Source: Colletotrichum lupini
Taxonomy: Eukaryota; Ascomycota; Sordariomycetes; Glomerellales; Glomerellaceae
Assembly (NCBI RefSeq): GCF_023278565.1
Contig: NC_064675.1
Location: 186,001-250,000 of the forward strand
DNA: 64,000 nucleotides
Direction: 5' to 3'
Below, piece by piece: positions 34,316 to 45,664 of the stretch (its first letter is position 1; every line of letters begins with the position of its first letter). The notes under the pieces are model-generated. The model was not told where the DNA came from and ran no database searches. It worked only from the letters and a program-made list of their open reading frames with translations. The position numbers and the translations under genes are program-made.

Positions 34316-36028
34316 ATGCCAGACGCGTCCCACGCTTCCAATTCGTGCTGGACCTGTCGGCAGAAGCGGGCCAAGTGTGACAGACTCCTTCCGACTTGCC
34401 TCCGCTGTACCTCCTTGAAGCTTCGGTGTCAAGGATATGATCGGCCGAAGAAGTTGGTGTGGACCAACAGTGTGGCCAGCCGAGGCAAGATGATGGGAAA
34501 AGCCACATACGGCGCAGATCAAGGACCGAATGATGATCTTATCGCCGCAAGGCCTTGTAAGTCTGGCCGTCTCGCAGTGGGACACTCTCGGGACACTTTG
34601 CGCGAAGCACTGCCGGCATCACTTGACGTGTCATGGTCTCTCATCGACCCTGACCTGCAAGACTTGTCAGTTGATTGCCGGAAGTACATACGCTATTGTA
34701 AGCTGTAACCCAGGACGAAACCATCCCACGGTGAAGGCGCTGACAATGCTGTGTTAGTTGACATGGAAATGTCCAAGGAATGTGTCGTTTACCAGACATC
34801 CAGCAATCCTTTCTTGTCCCTTATGCCGCTTATGTCCAGAAGTCATGCCTTGTCCCATGCGATGATCGCAATCTCGGCCTTTCACTACTCTCATCGGCTG
34901 GTCATCAGCCAGATGCAAATTTCCTGTGCGGAAAGAAGGCTTCTTGAAGTTGAGAATACTTCACTGTGGCATAAGTCACAGGGACGCGACTGGCAGCTGA
35001 GCCAGCCAAACTTCTCGCCCTCACTGCGTGTAGCTCTAGCTCATAAGCAAAGAGCCTTGCAATATCTCAAGATAGAAATCCAGGACGACGATGTGACAAA
35101 CAACGATGCCGCAGTGGCAGCTATCGTTCTATTTATCTGCATGGACGTGGTTGAGTTTGGCAGCCGTGGATGGGAGCATCACCTGGGAGGTGCTGGTGAA
35201 ATACTCCAACAGCGGAAAGCTACCCTTCAGAATCGCAGTATTGGAACCGATCATTGGCTGGAATATTTTGACACAGCCTACACGACGTAAGGGCACTTCC
35301 TGAAAGCTCTTGCGTGGATTCACCCCTAACTATTCTTGTAGATTTGGGATCATCGGCGCAACACTGGCGCCAGCAAAGGGCTCTTTCGCTCAGCAACTAG
35401 CATCCCTTGATCCGTCTCTTCTAAGGATCTTGCGCCAGTCGGAAGATCAAACTTGGGTTGGCTGTCCTGCCGAGCTGCTGTACCTAGTTTCCGTCATCAA
35501 CTCTATGCGATCACTCTCGACATGTTTGAGGCAGAGCAGTTGAAGGTCGATGAGCTGTGCAAAGGTCTCGACAACTTCTCGCCGTCTGGTTGGGCAGAGA
35601 ATTTCCCAGATCCGGAGCACTATCAGTCGCGATCGCACCTTGCGCACGCTTACAAGGCGGCGGTTGAAGTATACGCCTCTCACATTGTAGGGCCGCTGCT
35701 CGATCAAGGGCATAATCTCTCTGACCTGTATCTCGAAGGGGTAACTCGATCCGGCATACTCCATATGCTCTCCATTTCAGCCCAGGACTTCCATGTGAAG
35801 AGCCTGGTGTGGCCGGCCTTTGTCGTTGGGGCAGAGATCCAAGCGGCCGATCTTAAGATTATGGTACGGGAAATCTTCAGGAATATCTGGATATCGTCGT
35901 GTTGCTACAATGTTAGAAATGCCATTGAGATGCTGGAAAGGATCTGGGCCCGAGACGATGATGAGAAGATGGCAAAGTCTTGGCTCAACTATCTCTGGTC
36001 ACTGGAAGATAGTTGGCTATTCCTTTAG
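34316..36028 (+). CDS. Zn2Cys6 transcription factor, frameshifted
   Basis: Exons 34316-34697, 34758-35286 and 35342-36028 with introns of 60 and 55 nt (GTAAGC..TAG, GTAAGG..TAG). The N-terminus has a complete binuclear cluster: CWTCRQKRAKCD then PTCLRCTSLKLRCQGY. Exon 2 begins YFDMEMSKECVVYQTSSNPF and continues HALSHAMIAISAFHYSHR, the usual start of the fungal regulatory domain. Exon 3 starts in frame (FGIIGATLAPAKGS) but reaches a stop at 35541-35543, while homologous-looking sequence continues in another frame to 36028 (LVWPAFVVGAEIQ, YNVRNAIEMLERIW). A one-base loss between about 35460 and 35545 explains this; I see no intron that fits. Intact length would be about 532 residues. It may regulate its neighbours. 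Confidence 0.8.
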
Positions 36029-36308
36029 CCCAGACCAAAAGACATCTACGAAAGTCAAGGCAACAAACCGGAGCCCAGGGACAGAGCTTCGGACAAGGAT
36101 GATACATGTACTTGGTGATAAGCAGCGATGCCAAGATGCCGTGACAGCATGGAACGAAACTGCAGGACGCTTATACCCGGATGGGACATGCGGGTCAAGC
36201 GCCACTCCTAAAATGTGGATCACCTGCGCCGAACTTACGTCGCTGCAACGGGGTCCGATAAGGAGGAGAGTTCCCGCCCCGGTTTGAGGCCAGCAACAAC
36301 GGTGCCGC

Positions 36309-36339
36309 CAACATCCACACATCCACACATCCACACATT
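36309..36339. repeat. short tandem repeat, ACATCCAC units
   Basis: Roughly four copies of an 8-base unit (ACATCCAC/ACACATCC) in the upstream region of the amine oxidase gene. Confidence 0.8.
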
Positions 36340-36350
36340 ACCGGACTGCG

Positions 36351-36359
36351 TTTATAAAA
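36351..36359 (+). promoter_or_regulatory. TATA-like element of the amine oxidase gene
   Basis: TTTATAAAA lies 83 bp before the ATG at 36442, downstream of the ACATCCAC repeat. Position and sequence suit a core promoter TATA box; function is inferred. Confidence 0.5.
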
Positions 36360-36441
36360 CCTTTCTGTTCCCTCATCTGTGCTTGAAATCATCTCGAGTT
36401 TCTTCATTTACAACCCCTCAATTACAAGGCCTATCTCTAGC

Positions 36442-38668
36442 ATGTCAGCACCACACCCCCTCTGCCCCCTCTCGGGTGCGGAGATCAAAGCCGCAGCTCA
36501 AGTGATCCAGACTGCTTGGCCAACATCTGTTTCTCTTCGGTTCAAGGTGGTGACTCTCAGTGAACCCGCCAAGGGAGAACTGGCACCTTACCTGGACGCA
36601 AAGGACAAGGGACTGTCTGCGACTCAACCTGACCGCAGGGCTTTCCTTGCGTACTACATCCGGGGAACGGTACGACATCCAGGCTTCGCTTATTTGAGCT
36701 CCGACAAGAACGCTGACAAGACCCATCATGGGATCTCTTCCACGAAGCGGTGGTCAATCTGACAAGCGGAAAGGTTGAGAGCAACCTCAAGCTTGGTGCT
36801 AATGTCCACGGCAACGTCGACTATGATGAGGCTCAGTTGGTCGAGAAGATTGCACTCGAGGACCCCAAGGTCCTTGCCGAGATCAAAAAACTCGAGCTAC
36901 CTGAAGGCACAGTCGTCTGCGCTGATCCGTGGATCTACGGTGGGTGTCTAAACTAAGTGCTCGTGTTTCTCACAACTAAGTTCCACCAGGATCTGATGGT
37001 GTCAACGATGATGCCCGTCTATATCAAGTTTTTCTCTATATGAGAGACCCCAACAACTCATCGGAACCCGACTCTAATCACTATGCTTTCCCGTTACCAA
37101 TTCTGCCTGTGGTTGAATGCAACGAGTACAAGATCATCCGCATTGACATTCTTCCCACTGGTGCGGACAACACCATCAAGCCCCTTAGCCCATACACGCC
37201 TAAGCCAGGAAACGAGTACATCCCTGAAGCCCAGAACCTCCGGAAAGACCTCAAGCCTCTGCAGGTTGTTCAACCTGAGGGACCGAGTTTCACCGTCACG
37301 CCCGTGGGAGAGACCGGAAATGTGCTCGAGTGGCAGAAGTGGAGTTTCTTCATCGGTGTGTAAAGCGTACTTGAGGGAGAATAAAATGGCCGGGAATAGT
37401 GGCTAACACGGGGTTTTCCAGGCTTTAACCAGCGCGAAGGTATGGTGTTGTACAACGTCAAGTATGACGGTCGTCCGCTATTCTACAGACTGTCGCTCTC
37501 AGAGATGAGTGTGCCCTATGGTGACCCGCGCCATCCCTTCCATAAGAAAGCCGCTTTCGATCTCGGTGATGCGGGCGCGGGAGCCACTGCCAACAACCTG
37601 CAACTGGGCTGTGACTGCCTGGGAAGCATTCAGTACCTCAGTGGTGTAATTTCCGATGACCGCGGTCAGCCGGAGTCCAGAGATAACTGCATCTGCATCC
37701 ACGAGCAAGATGCAGGCATTGGCTGGAAGCACACCAACTACCGTACAGGACGTGCCGCGCTCGTCCGATCTCGCGAATTAGTGCTTCAGAGCATCATTAC
37801 GGTCTCCAACTATGAGTACATCCTGATGTTCTTGTTTAATCAGGCGGGTGAGGTGACTTACGAAGTCCGAGCTACCGGCATTCTATCAACACAGCCCATT
37901 GACCATGAGTTGGACAAGGTCGGCACGTCTTTCGGCACCGTTGTCCACCCTGGTGTCCTCGCGGGACACCATCAACACATCTTCTCCCTGCGTGTCGACC
38001 CCATGATCGATGGACACACCAACCAGCTGGTGTACTCGGAAGCGCACAAAATGCCGCGAGATCCCAACTGGAACCCCCACGGCACAGGCTACGAAGTCAT
38101 CGACAAGGTCGTGGAGAAAACATCGGGTCTTGACCTTGACTTTGACGTGAACCGCACGTTCAAGATCACCAACCCCAATTCCCTCAACCCCATCAACGGG
38201 AAACCAGTGGCCTACAAGATCATGGCGCCGCCTTTCCAGAAGCTGATGAGCGATAAAGACAGCTTTAACTACAAGCGCGCCGAGTTCGCGGACCACAACA
38301 TTTATGTCACAACACATCGAGACCGGGAGCTTTACGCCGGCGGTTGGTATACCAATCAGTCTCGTGGAGGCACCGGTGTTAGGGGCTGGTCTGAGCGAAA
38401 TGAGACATTGACTGCCGAGTCTGACATTGTCGTCTGGGTGCAGTTCGGCATCAACCATGTGCCAAGAATCGAAGACTTCCCCGTCATGCCGGTCGAAATT
38501 CTCAAGGTACATCTGAAGCCTGTCAACTTCTTTGACAAGAACCCCGCGTTGGATGTGCCTCCTAGCGAGCAAAGTTTCAACAAAAGCACTCTGATTGAAA
38601 CTAGCAAGGCGGTAAAGGATGCTGACGGCTGTGGTTGCGACGGCCCTGCTGCAGCATCGAAGCTATAG
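36442..38668 (+). CDS. peroxisomal copper amine oxidase, with a defective first splice acceptor
   Basis: Exons 36442-36669, about 36732-36939, 36990-37355 and 37422-38668, about 682 residues. The oxidase oxidises primary amines to aldehyde, ammonia and hydrogen peroxide. Visible active-site parts: the TPQ cofactor tyrosine in TVSNYEYI, copper ligands in HQHIF and in INHVPRIEDFP, the AFDLGD segment expected to carry the catalytic base, and the C-terminal signature KPVNFFDKNPALDVPPS. The last residues are SKL, a PTS1 signal, so the enzyme should be peroxisomal. Introns 2 and 3 are clean. Intron 1 has donor GTACGA at 36670 and a CTGAC branch, but the only junction that keeps frame into DLFHEAVVNL would end at GG (36730-36731), not AG; using the AG at 36719-36720 breaks the frame. 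Confidence 0.88.
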
Positions 38669-40191
38669 CCGTCAGATTCTTGCATGTACTTTTCCATCCA
38701 GGGAAGCCACTGTTTCCCCAGAACACATGTCTACCTACTATCAGATCATTTCTTTCCATGTTCAATAGCTGTGGCAAAGGAAAGGGCCCGAGGATTACCT
38801 ATAATCAAAAAAGGGGACTTTCCACCTCCATCTAAGGGATGTCTCTCAGGGGCGATATGATAACACTGCATACCAAAGATTATAAACCGACCTCTTCATA
38901 TCATGATTGGTATGGAGACATTGGCCCTTGTTTAAACTTTAAGTCTATCGTGCATGTGGACAGAGGCTAGATTCATCGGGTTACTTGCGACGGTGCTTCC
39001 GAAGCTCCGGCTTGAGAGTGGTACCATGGCTTGCGGCTGAAATTCTTCACGCCAAGCCCAAGGAACTGCGGATTCCAACTCTGTGACTTGCGGCTGAGAT
39101 AATGGTACCATGCAATGAGAATAGCAGGACTTGAAAACAGTAGCCATCTTTCTGTCGTTGTCTTGATGCTTGTGATGCATCCCATCGGCATCGAGCTGAG
39201 CATTGCGTTCTCAACCTTGTCCTCCTATGATCGGAATGTTTGCTTGTCGCGGGCCGAGACTATGGTCCTCGCCACTCGGTAAGCAACTCCCGTAGCTTAT
39301 TGGCAGGCACAGAGGAGCGTGGAATGCGGGTGTGGGGTTGTTCATGAGATCACGACACTCCCTCTAGCGTGGCAGCGAATCTCCTCGCGCAAGCTTGGTA
39401 GGGGGTCGAAATCGTGTAACAAACACGTTTTGCATGGAATGTCTCGCAATGGATTCTCCCAAATGTGTGTAACGGCGACTAACCCCATCAGTGCCGAGAT
39501 CTCCCTGTCCCCTGACTTAACCGCCCATGTCTCACAACCCAAAAGCATGGTGGCGCGGGCGGAACGATTAGCCTCACGAATACACTAGTGCAGGCTCAAC
39601 AACTTAGTTGCCCAGAAAGGTCGAACTCATACATTCGAAAGTAAACATTGCGATGATGCCGGGTCGTTGTTTTCATTCTTCTTCCCTGGGCAAAGTCCGA
39701 CAATTGATATGCCCAGGCTTGAACATATCGGGTTACGATCCTGGCTGCGATGAGTGCCATCTGGAAGCCCCCTTTGTTAGTGTAGAAGCTTGAATATCTT
39801 TGGGATTGACTGAGACACAGCTATATATGATTGGGAATGCTGATGTATCTTGTGGCCTCTCATTGCATTGCCTCGAGTCTCGGGCAGACCACTCGCTGGT
39901 GAGCGGCGTTCCGATTCGGATGCGATTCCTCATCCGGCCCTGTTCGCCCTCCTCCCTTGGCATTCCCATTCCTGATTGCCTCGGTTTCTTATCGGCACAG
40001 CTTGTTCGCTAGGGTTCATACATCGCAGCCTCAAGTCTTGAGTTATAAATCGCGAAGCCTATTCACTGCAGAAATCCGGGAGACTCACAACAATACCACC
40101 TCTCGAACAGTTCTTTTCAAACCAGACCGCCTCCTCGCCGCGACCTCTTTGCCTTGCTTCTCTCAATCCCTTTTGTATAACACAGCTCGAG
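38669..40191. other. intergenic region, no supported gene
   Basis: About 1.5 kb. Small frames have no domain content. Two short repeated motifs occur close together: CTTGCGGCTGA at 39030-39040 and 39087-39097, and GGTACCATG at 39020-39028 and 39104-39112. Confidence 0.5.
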
Positions 40192-41758
40192 ATGCTGAAC
40201 CAAGGCGAGCTCGGCACGGCCATGAAGGTCCTCTCCAAGGAGTCTGCCGATACCGTACGTGGCTGGTTCTCGGGAGAGCAGGCGGGCGAGTCCTACGAGC
40301 CACTCCTTGAAGACGAGGAAGCAGATCTTTCGGCAGATCTGTCTGAACTATCGTACGAAGAAGAAAAGCCAATTGAGTACACCAGAAGGAGCTGGTTTCG
40401 GTTCCGCTGCTCCCATGCACGACGCATCTTCTGGACCTTGGTGCCATCGTTCGTGGCCCACGCATACGGTCATGGGGACGAAAATTCCGTGGTCCCTGAT
40501 TCCCACTCAACGTCGTACCTGAACGGCCTCCGTGGCATCGCGGCAATGGTCGTCATTATCCTCCACTACACTGATGATGTGAGCATTCATTGAACGGGAT
40601 GTACCATTATGAGAAGATGGCTGATAATCTGGTGTTTAGTTCGTTTTCATCAACCATGGTTGGGGAGAGGATGAAAACAATCACTACTTTTTGCAACTCC
40701 CATTCATCCGACTTATCCACTGCGGAGTCTTGAGCGTCATGATCTTCTTTGTCCTCAGCGGCTTTGTGCTCACATATAGCCCGTTGAAGAAGGCTCACAG
40801 TGGACAAGTTGAAGCCTGCATTGGGTCCCTTCCATCAAGCGTTTTCCGCCGCGGAATGCGGCTATTCTTCCCGACTATTCCCCTCCTTTTCATTGTCCTC
40901 GTCTTGAAAACATACGGATTGTACTACAATAGCGGAAGCAGGGATCCTGAGGCAGCCCCAGCCACCGGCATCTTGGCGCTTCTCGTCTTGGTATGGCAAA
41001 ATCTCATCATCATCACAACTCAGACCACCACCGCCAGCTTCTTGCCTCAGGCCTGGACACTGTCAGTCGAGTTCAGGGGATCAATTCTCGTGTTCCTGTG
41101 CTGCTTGGCCCTGGCACGGGTATCTCCCCTAGCCCGGCTATCTGTGGTGGCGATCATTTTCGTTTTCTTCTGGACCCTCGGCGCGGATGGAGACATGTGG
41201 CAGCCTTGCCTCTTTCTCTGGGGCATGGCTCTCGCTGACATCCGCCATTTGCGGAACAAGCTACCGAGCCTGGAGGGTTCACTTGAGAGAACGGCTTCGT
41301 ACAGCTGGTGGCTGGTCTTTGTGTTCTCACTCTGGCTAGGAGGCTACCCCATCAATGGCCACACCTTCAATGCCGTGGGATACGGGTGGCTCGAAATGTT
41401 CCCCACGTTCGGCCAGGACCCGGCGCGCACTTTCCCGGCCGTCGGTGCCATGATACTGGTAACATCCCTAGAGAACCTGCCGCCTTTGCAGCGCTTGTTG
41501 AACGCGCGCTGGGTGCTATACCTGGGCGAGGTCAGCTTCGGCATGTACCTGGTTCACTGGGCTGTTGAGAGGTCTTTCCTCGGCTTGGGTCTCAAGTTCT
41601 CGATGCAGAACGCCGGGTATTCTCTCGGTGTGGCTTGGACTTGCAGTTTCATCGTGGTAATTGTGCTCACCTTGTGGTTCGGAGATTTGCACTGGAGATT
41701 TATTGATCAGAAGTGCGTTCGACTTGCACGCTGGTTGACTACGAAATTGGGGGTGTAG
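40192..41758 (+). CDS. acyltransferase-3 family membrane protein
   Basis: Two exons, 40192-40578 and 40640-41758, with a 61-nt intron (GTGAGC..TAG, phase 0), giving 501 residues. After about 100 mostly acidic, cytosolic-looking residues comes the family entry motif YLNGLRGIAAMVVIILHYTDD, followed after splicing by FVFINHGWGE, then FFVLSGFVLTY and FRRGMRLFFPTIPLLF. About ten hydrophobic segments run to the end, with LGEVSFGMYLVHWAVER near the C-terminus. These are hallmarks of Acyl_transf_3 enzymes, which transfer acyl groups from acyl-CoA to sugars or lipids at membranes. The conserved His expected after the first motif is present in ILHY. Acceptor is unknown. Confidence 0.9.
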
Positions 41759-43946
41759 TACGGTAGTGTTCATTCTGAGACTATCTAGAATCATGATCTT
41801 GTAGCGTTGGTCTGTTGGTTCTTTAGAAATTACATGTGTATTGACGGCGTTTAGTCAATCGTTCCAGCATCTTCTGTTATACCTCTTGAGTCTTCAGTTC
41901 TTCGGATTTGCCCTGCGATGGATGGTATGAAATCCGAGCCTATGGTGATCTTCTTGGCTTGTAGCCCTGTTGTGGTCGATGTTGAGGGCTCCAGGTTGAC
42001 ATTCCGATAGAGCTCCACTACCACCCATACCAGTGCTAGCAGTCTTGAGATCGTGTTCTTGACAGATGCGATCGATGTTCTCGATTTCGAGAACGACGAC
42101 ATGACGGATGGGACTGGTCTGCGAACGATTGATTCCAGATACTGACCACACCCGCACCCCGACTGATTGCGTGTGCGCGTCGTAAGAAGGTGAATCGCCT
42201 TCTCTGTTGTCGCGTTTGTTCGTCCCAAACTTGTCGATGAGAATAGTATCAGTGTTCATCGTCCTTCTTCTCGCGCTGCTCAGACCTGGCTTGCGCGGAG
42301 TACCTCCGCTGTCGCCCGATAGTGTAGTCGACTCGGGACAGTTCCCAACCCAACTCGAAGAAGCCGCAGCACAAAGAGCCACACAGCCTATTATAATCGT
42401 AGTTGAGAACCTAGCTGTCAGTCCGTGGCTAGTGACAGGGTTCGAGACATACGATGATACCGAAGGAAGGTGATTTTCCGAGTGGACCTGCTGAGCAAAG
42501 CAAGCCACCTGGATTTCGTCGGCCCACTCCATACCCAACAGGTCCTCTACAGACACCGTGTTCATGGCCTTGTCAGAGGAGTCTCGCTCCCTAGCCTTGG
42601 CGAGGCCGCTGGTATCGGGCAACCCGCTGGCCCGGCTTGGGTTGATGATTCAAGACGGCATGCTCGAAACCAGAGACACAGTGTTGGTATACGCGTCAGC
42701 AGGGCAGCCAATTGGCTGGTGAAGAATTGGCCAAAGCCAACGATCCCTCAGAAGTAAAAGTAAACGGAGGGGCCAATTGTACGGCACAGTTCCATGCTGT
42801 CTACCCAGCTGCAGTAACTGGATGATGGAGACGGACAGTAGCATCAGCAGCTGCTAGTGTGACTACATCGCCAATAGCCTTCATGGGCATGAGCGGATAT
42901 ACAGTGGCCAAACATGTCCAAATCTTCCACGTCTGGAGGCTCATGTGAGCGTCTAGCAAAGAGTCTCTGATAGATATCGATCCGCTACCTACCCGACCAT
43001 TGATTGGCAAAGCACCCATACATGACTAGCTTCGCAAGAAATCCCAAGATCGCTGCCGGCGAGCTCTGACCCGTGGGTTTCGATCACGGAGATCTTCACA
43101 TGCTGTCCACCTCCTGCTTGCCACAGTTGCGCCGGTGTCACGCTCAACGTGAAATCAATGTCTTTGAGGTCGAGGAGAAAGTGGGTGACGTGGTCCTCCA
43201 TGATAATATCTTGCTAAGTCGACGCTAATAGCGCGAAAGATGACTTCCATGTATGGAGGAAAGAAAGAAGAGCAAGCCAACATCGGCTCTTCTCATGTCT
43301 TCCTGACTTGGATGATGTGGTGCTCGCTAACCCCCGCGATCACTTCGGCCGTCTCCTCGAATAAGCCCAACACATTTGGATATGTCCACTAACTTGATGT
43401 TTTGCGTTTTTCCTTGGAATCGCCCGCAGAAGTGAACCATGTACCTGGTCCCGGGGAAGCCGTGGAGGCCCGCACTGCACTGCTCATAAGTGCTAAAGAG
43501 CACCAAGGACATTGTCGAAATCCCGTAGGAGCGACAGCAGGTGTGATGTGAGGAATCTTGCCAGGGGTGGTATATACTCAAGAGGAACGCAACAATAAGC
43601 GGGACTATCATCCTTGTTGTTGACCCGGTCGGTCACACCACAGACGCGCATAGGCAGTCGCTTGAGGACCGCTGGTATACGTTCTCGTTGTAGCTCCCAG
43701 ATGATCCGACGATCCGCGACATCCCGAGATAAACGGAAGTCCAGACACCGAGGGTCCGTAGACCGGCTTGGCCAGGTTCAACGACGAGACGGGCACTTAC
43801 ATTGCCCGCTTCCATCTTGATTAGGTGACGCGGAACACGGTTTTGGCGCCTTCGAAGCGGGGGAAGAAGGTGCAGACGCGGAGCAGCCTATGGCAGCTGA
43901 AGTCCACCGTAAGCAAGCTTAAGAGGGTCGAGCAAAACAGAAGCCG
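41759..43946. other. region of coding-like fragments, no intact gene
   Basis: 2.2 kb. On the minus strand, 42989-43201 reads MEDHVTHFLLDLKDIDFTLS and could splice by GTCATG..CAG into DSLLDAHMSLQTWKIW around 42950, after which the frame meets stops. A separate minus-strand frame at 41894-42622 (242 codons) has one possible membrane segment (TTIIIGCVALCAAASSSWVG). I recognise no family and regard these as remnants or chance frames. Confidence 0.3.
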
Positions 43947-45664
43947 TCAAAAGTTGTCTGGCTGTGAGTGGTCACCCTGCTGTTGACGGATCTGCAAATA
44001 ATTAGCTACGAACACGGAGCGCAGGCGGGGCGACCATACCGCGGCTAGAATGTTGTTCGAACGGCGTACTTCGTCGCGGATGGTGCGCAGAAGCGCGATT
44101 ATAGCGTCGTTACGGGATAAAGACGTAGCGCGGGAGGAGCTTATAGCTGCCTCGTCGTTATCGCTGTCGATAACGGGGGTAGAACGGGCCTCCTTGCCGG
44201 CGCGCTTGAGCGCCCTCTGCGCATTGTTAGCGGCGGTTCTGTAGGTTTGCTAGAGCTATAGAGCAATGTTAGCGACCCGAGTAGCAGCGATAACAGAGCG
44301 ACAAACCTCAAGATCGTAGATGTCATTGTTCGAGGCGAGAGCGGTGCTCCAGAGGGTGCGCACCGCAGATTCCGTAGACTTGGGGACCTAAGGCACTATT
44401 AGTATGACGCGCGGGAGAAGCGACGGAGCAGCGACAGCGCTGAGCACTCAACCCGGCCCGCTCTTTCGTGTGTCTCGCAACTCGAAACGGGCCCAGGTCA
44501 GTATTTCTGACTCGCTACGACGGCTGTGGGCGCTTCACTAGTCTGAGGGGCGCTCAGGTGTGTGACAGCAATGGATGAACTCGTAGCCGATTGCCTCCGC
44601 GGGCCCCTGGTATGGCCTATAGTGAGAACGAATGGTATTGGTTTCGTAAGGTTGATGGTATCGTCGGTGAAAGCTTCGACGGGGAAGTCAATTATCTGGT
44701 GTATTGCTAGGTATGAGGTTTGGACGTAGGAGACGATGTAAACATACCCGCTCTTGTTCGGGGGGGGGGGCATGACACTGTCACGGCCCCAGACGGAGGC
44801 GAGGATCCACGAAAGCTTGGCTGCCTCGATGATCCTGCGAACATCGTCTGCCGAGATGCCTAAGTGCTTCTCGAGCATCTTCAAGGCAACGGTCTCGTTT
44901 TTCTGCCCGGGGCGACGGGGCCCGCCGTTGAGGATCTTAAACGCCTCGAGGAGGTTCGCCTTGAGGGCGGACTCCCGGTCGGAATCTAGAGTCTTCAGAA
45001 GGCACTAGTAATTGTCGTATACCTCAACCTGGGTAAGGTTAAGGCGGATAACGGCCGCACCGCTGCAGTCGGTATATGACTGGATGACGCTGATGCCCCA
45101 GATCAGGTTTCTAAGGACGCGGGGGTTCTAGGAGTCCCCGTAGTACTCGAAGCCGGACATAATACTGTCCAGGTTTCGAGCTCCCTTCACCATAGCCATC
45201 AAGTTCTTCTTCAGACAGTACAACAGGGTACCAAAGATCACGTCCGACAACTTGATAGCCTTGTCGGCCATGCTAACGATCACCTTGCGGTTGGAGATAA
45301 TGCGAACGTTCATCCCGCGGAGGGTCTTGGCCAAGGAGACGGCCATGCTGGTGAGTGCCTCGCGATCGACCTCCTGCGACACCGCAACAGGGAGATCAAA
45401 GTCGTCCTTTGTGGGGACACCGGTATAGGCAGGGGCGGGGGAGGCGAGGCTAACCACGGTCTTCCGACGGTTATAGATAATGCGGACCTGGGTGTTGCGA
45501 AGCTCCTTCGCGTGAGAGACCGCCATTCCCGTAGGGACGTTACGGTCGATCTCCTCAGAGACATCGACGAGAAGCTCGAAATGGCCCTCGTTCGGGTCCT
45601 CGGTCAGGTCAGGGCCGATGGGGGGTACCAGAGGCACTCGTGGCGCCGACGATATCGTCTTCAT
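43947..45664 (-). pseudogene. decayed gene of unknown family with internal 60-residue duplication
   Basis: From the ATG at 45664 (MKTISSAPRVPLVPP) one frame runs to about 44750, broken only by two TAG codons (45128-45130 and 45005-45007). Residues repeat with a 60-residue period: HFELLVDVSEEIDR..GMAVSHAKELR and DFDLPVAVSQEVDR..SMAVSLAKTLR. Next come KAIKLSDVIFGTLLYCLKKN, LIWGISVIQSYTDC and LEKHLGISADDVRRIIEAA. Near 44760 a poly(C) run (minus strand) precedes a GTATGT donor; an acceptor at about 44389 leads to VPKSTESAVRTLWSTALASN, with two more TAG codons (44250-44252, 44256-44258), then a 48-nt intron (43992-44039) and a natural-looking end RQQQGDHSQPDNF. I recognise no domain; an old viral or selfish origin is possible but unproven. 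Confidence 0.5.
44760..44770. repeat. poly(G) tract, 11 G
   Basis: Uninterrupted G run inside the decayed minus-strand gene (PPPP on that strand). Frames before and after it differ by one base if the downstream GTATGT donor is used. Confidence 0.95.
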
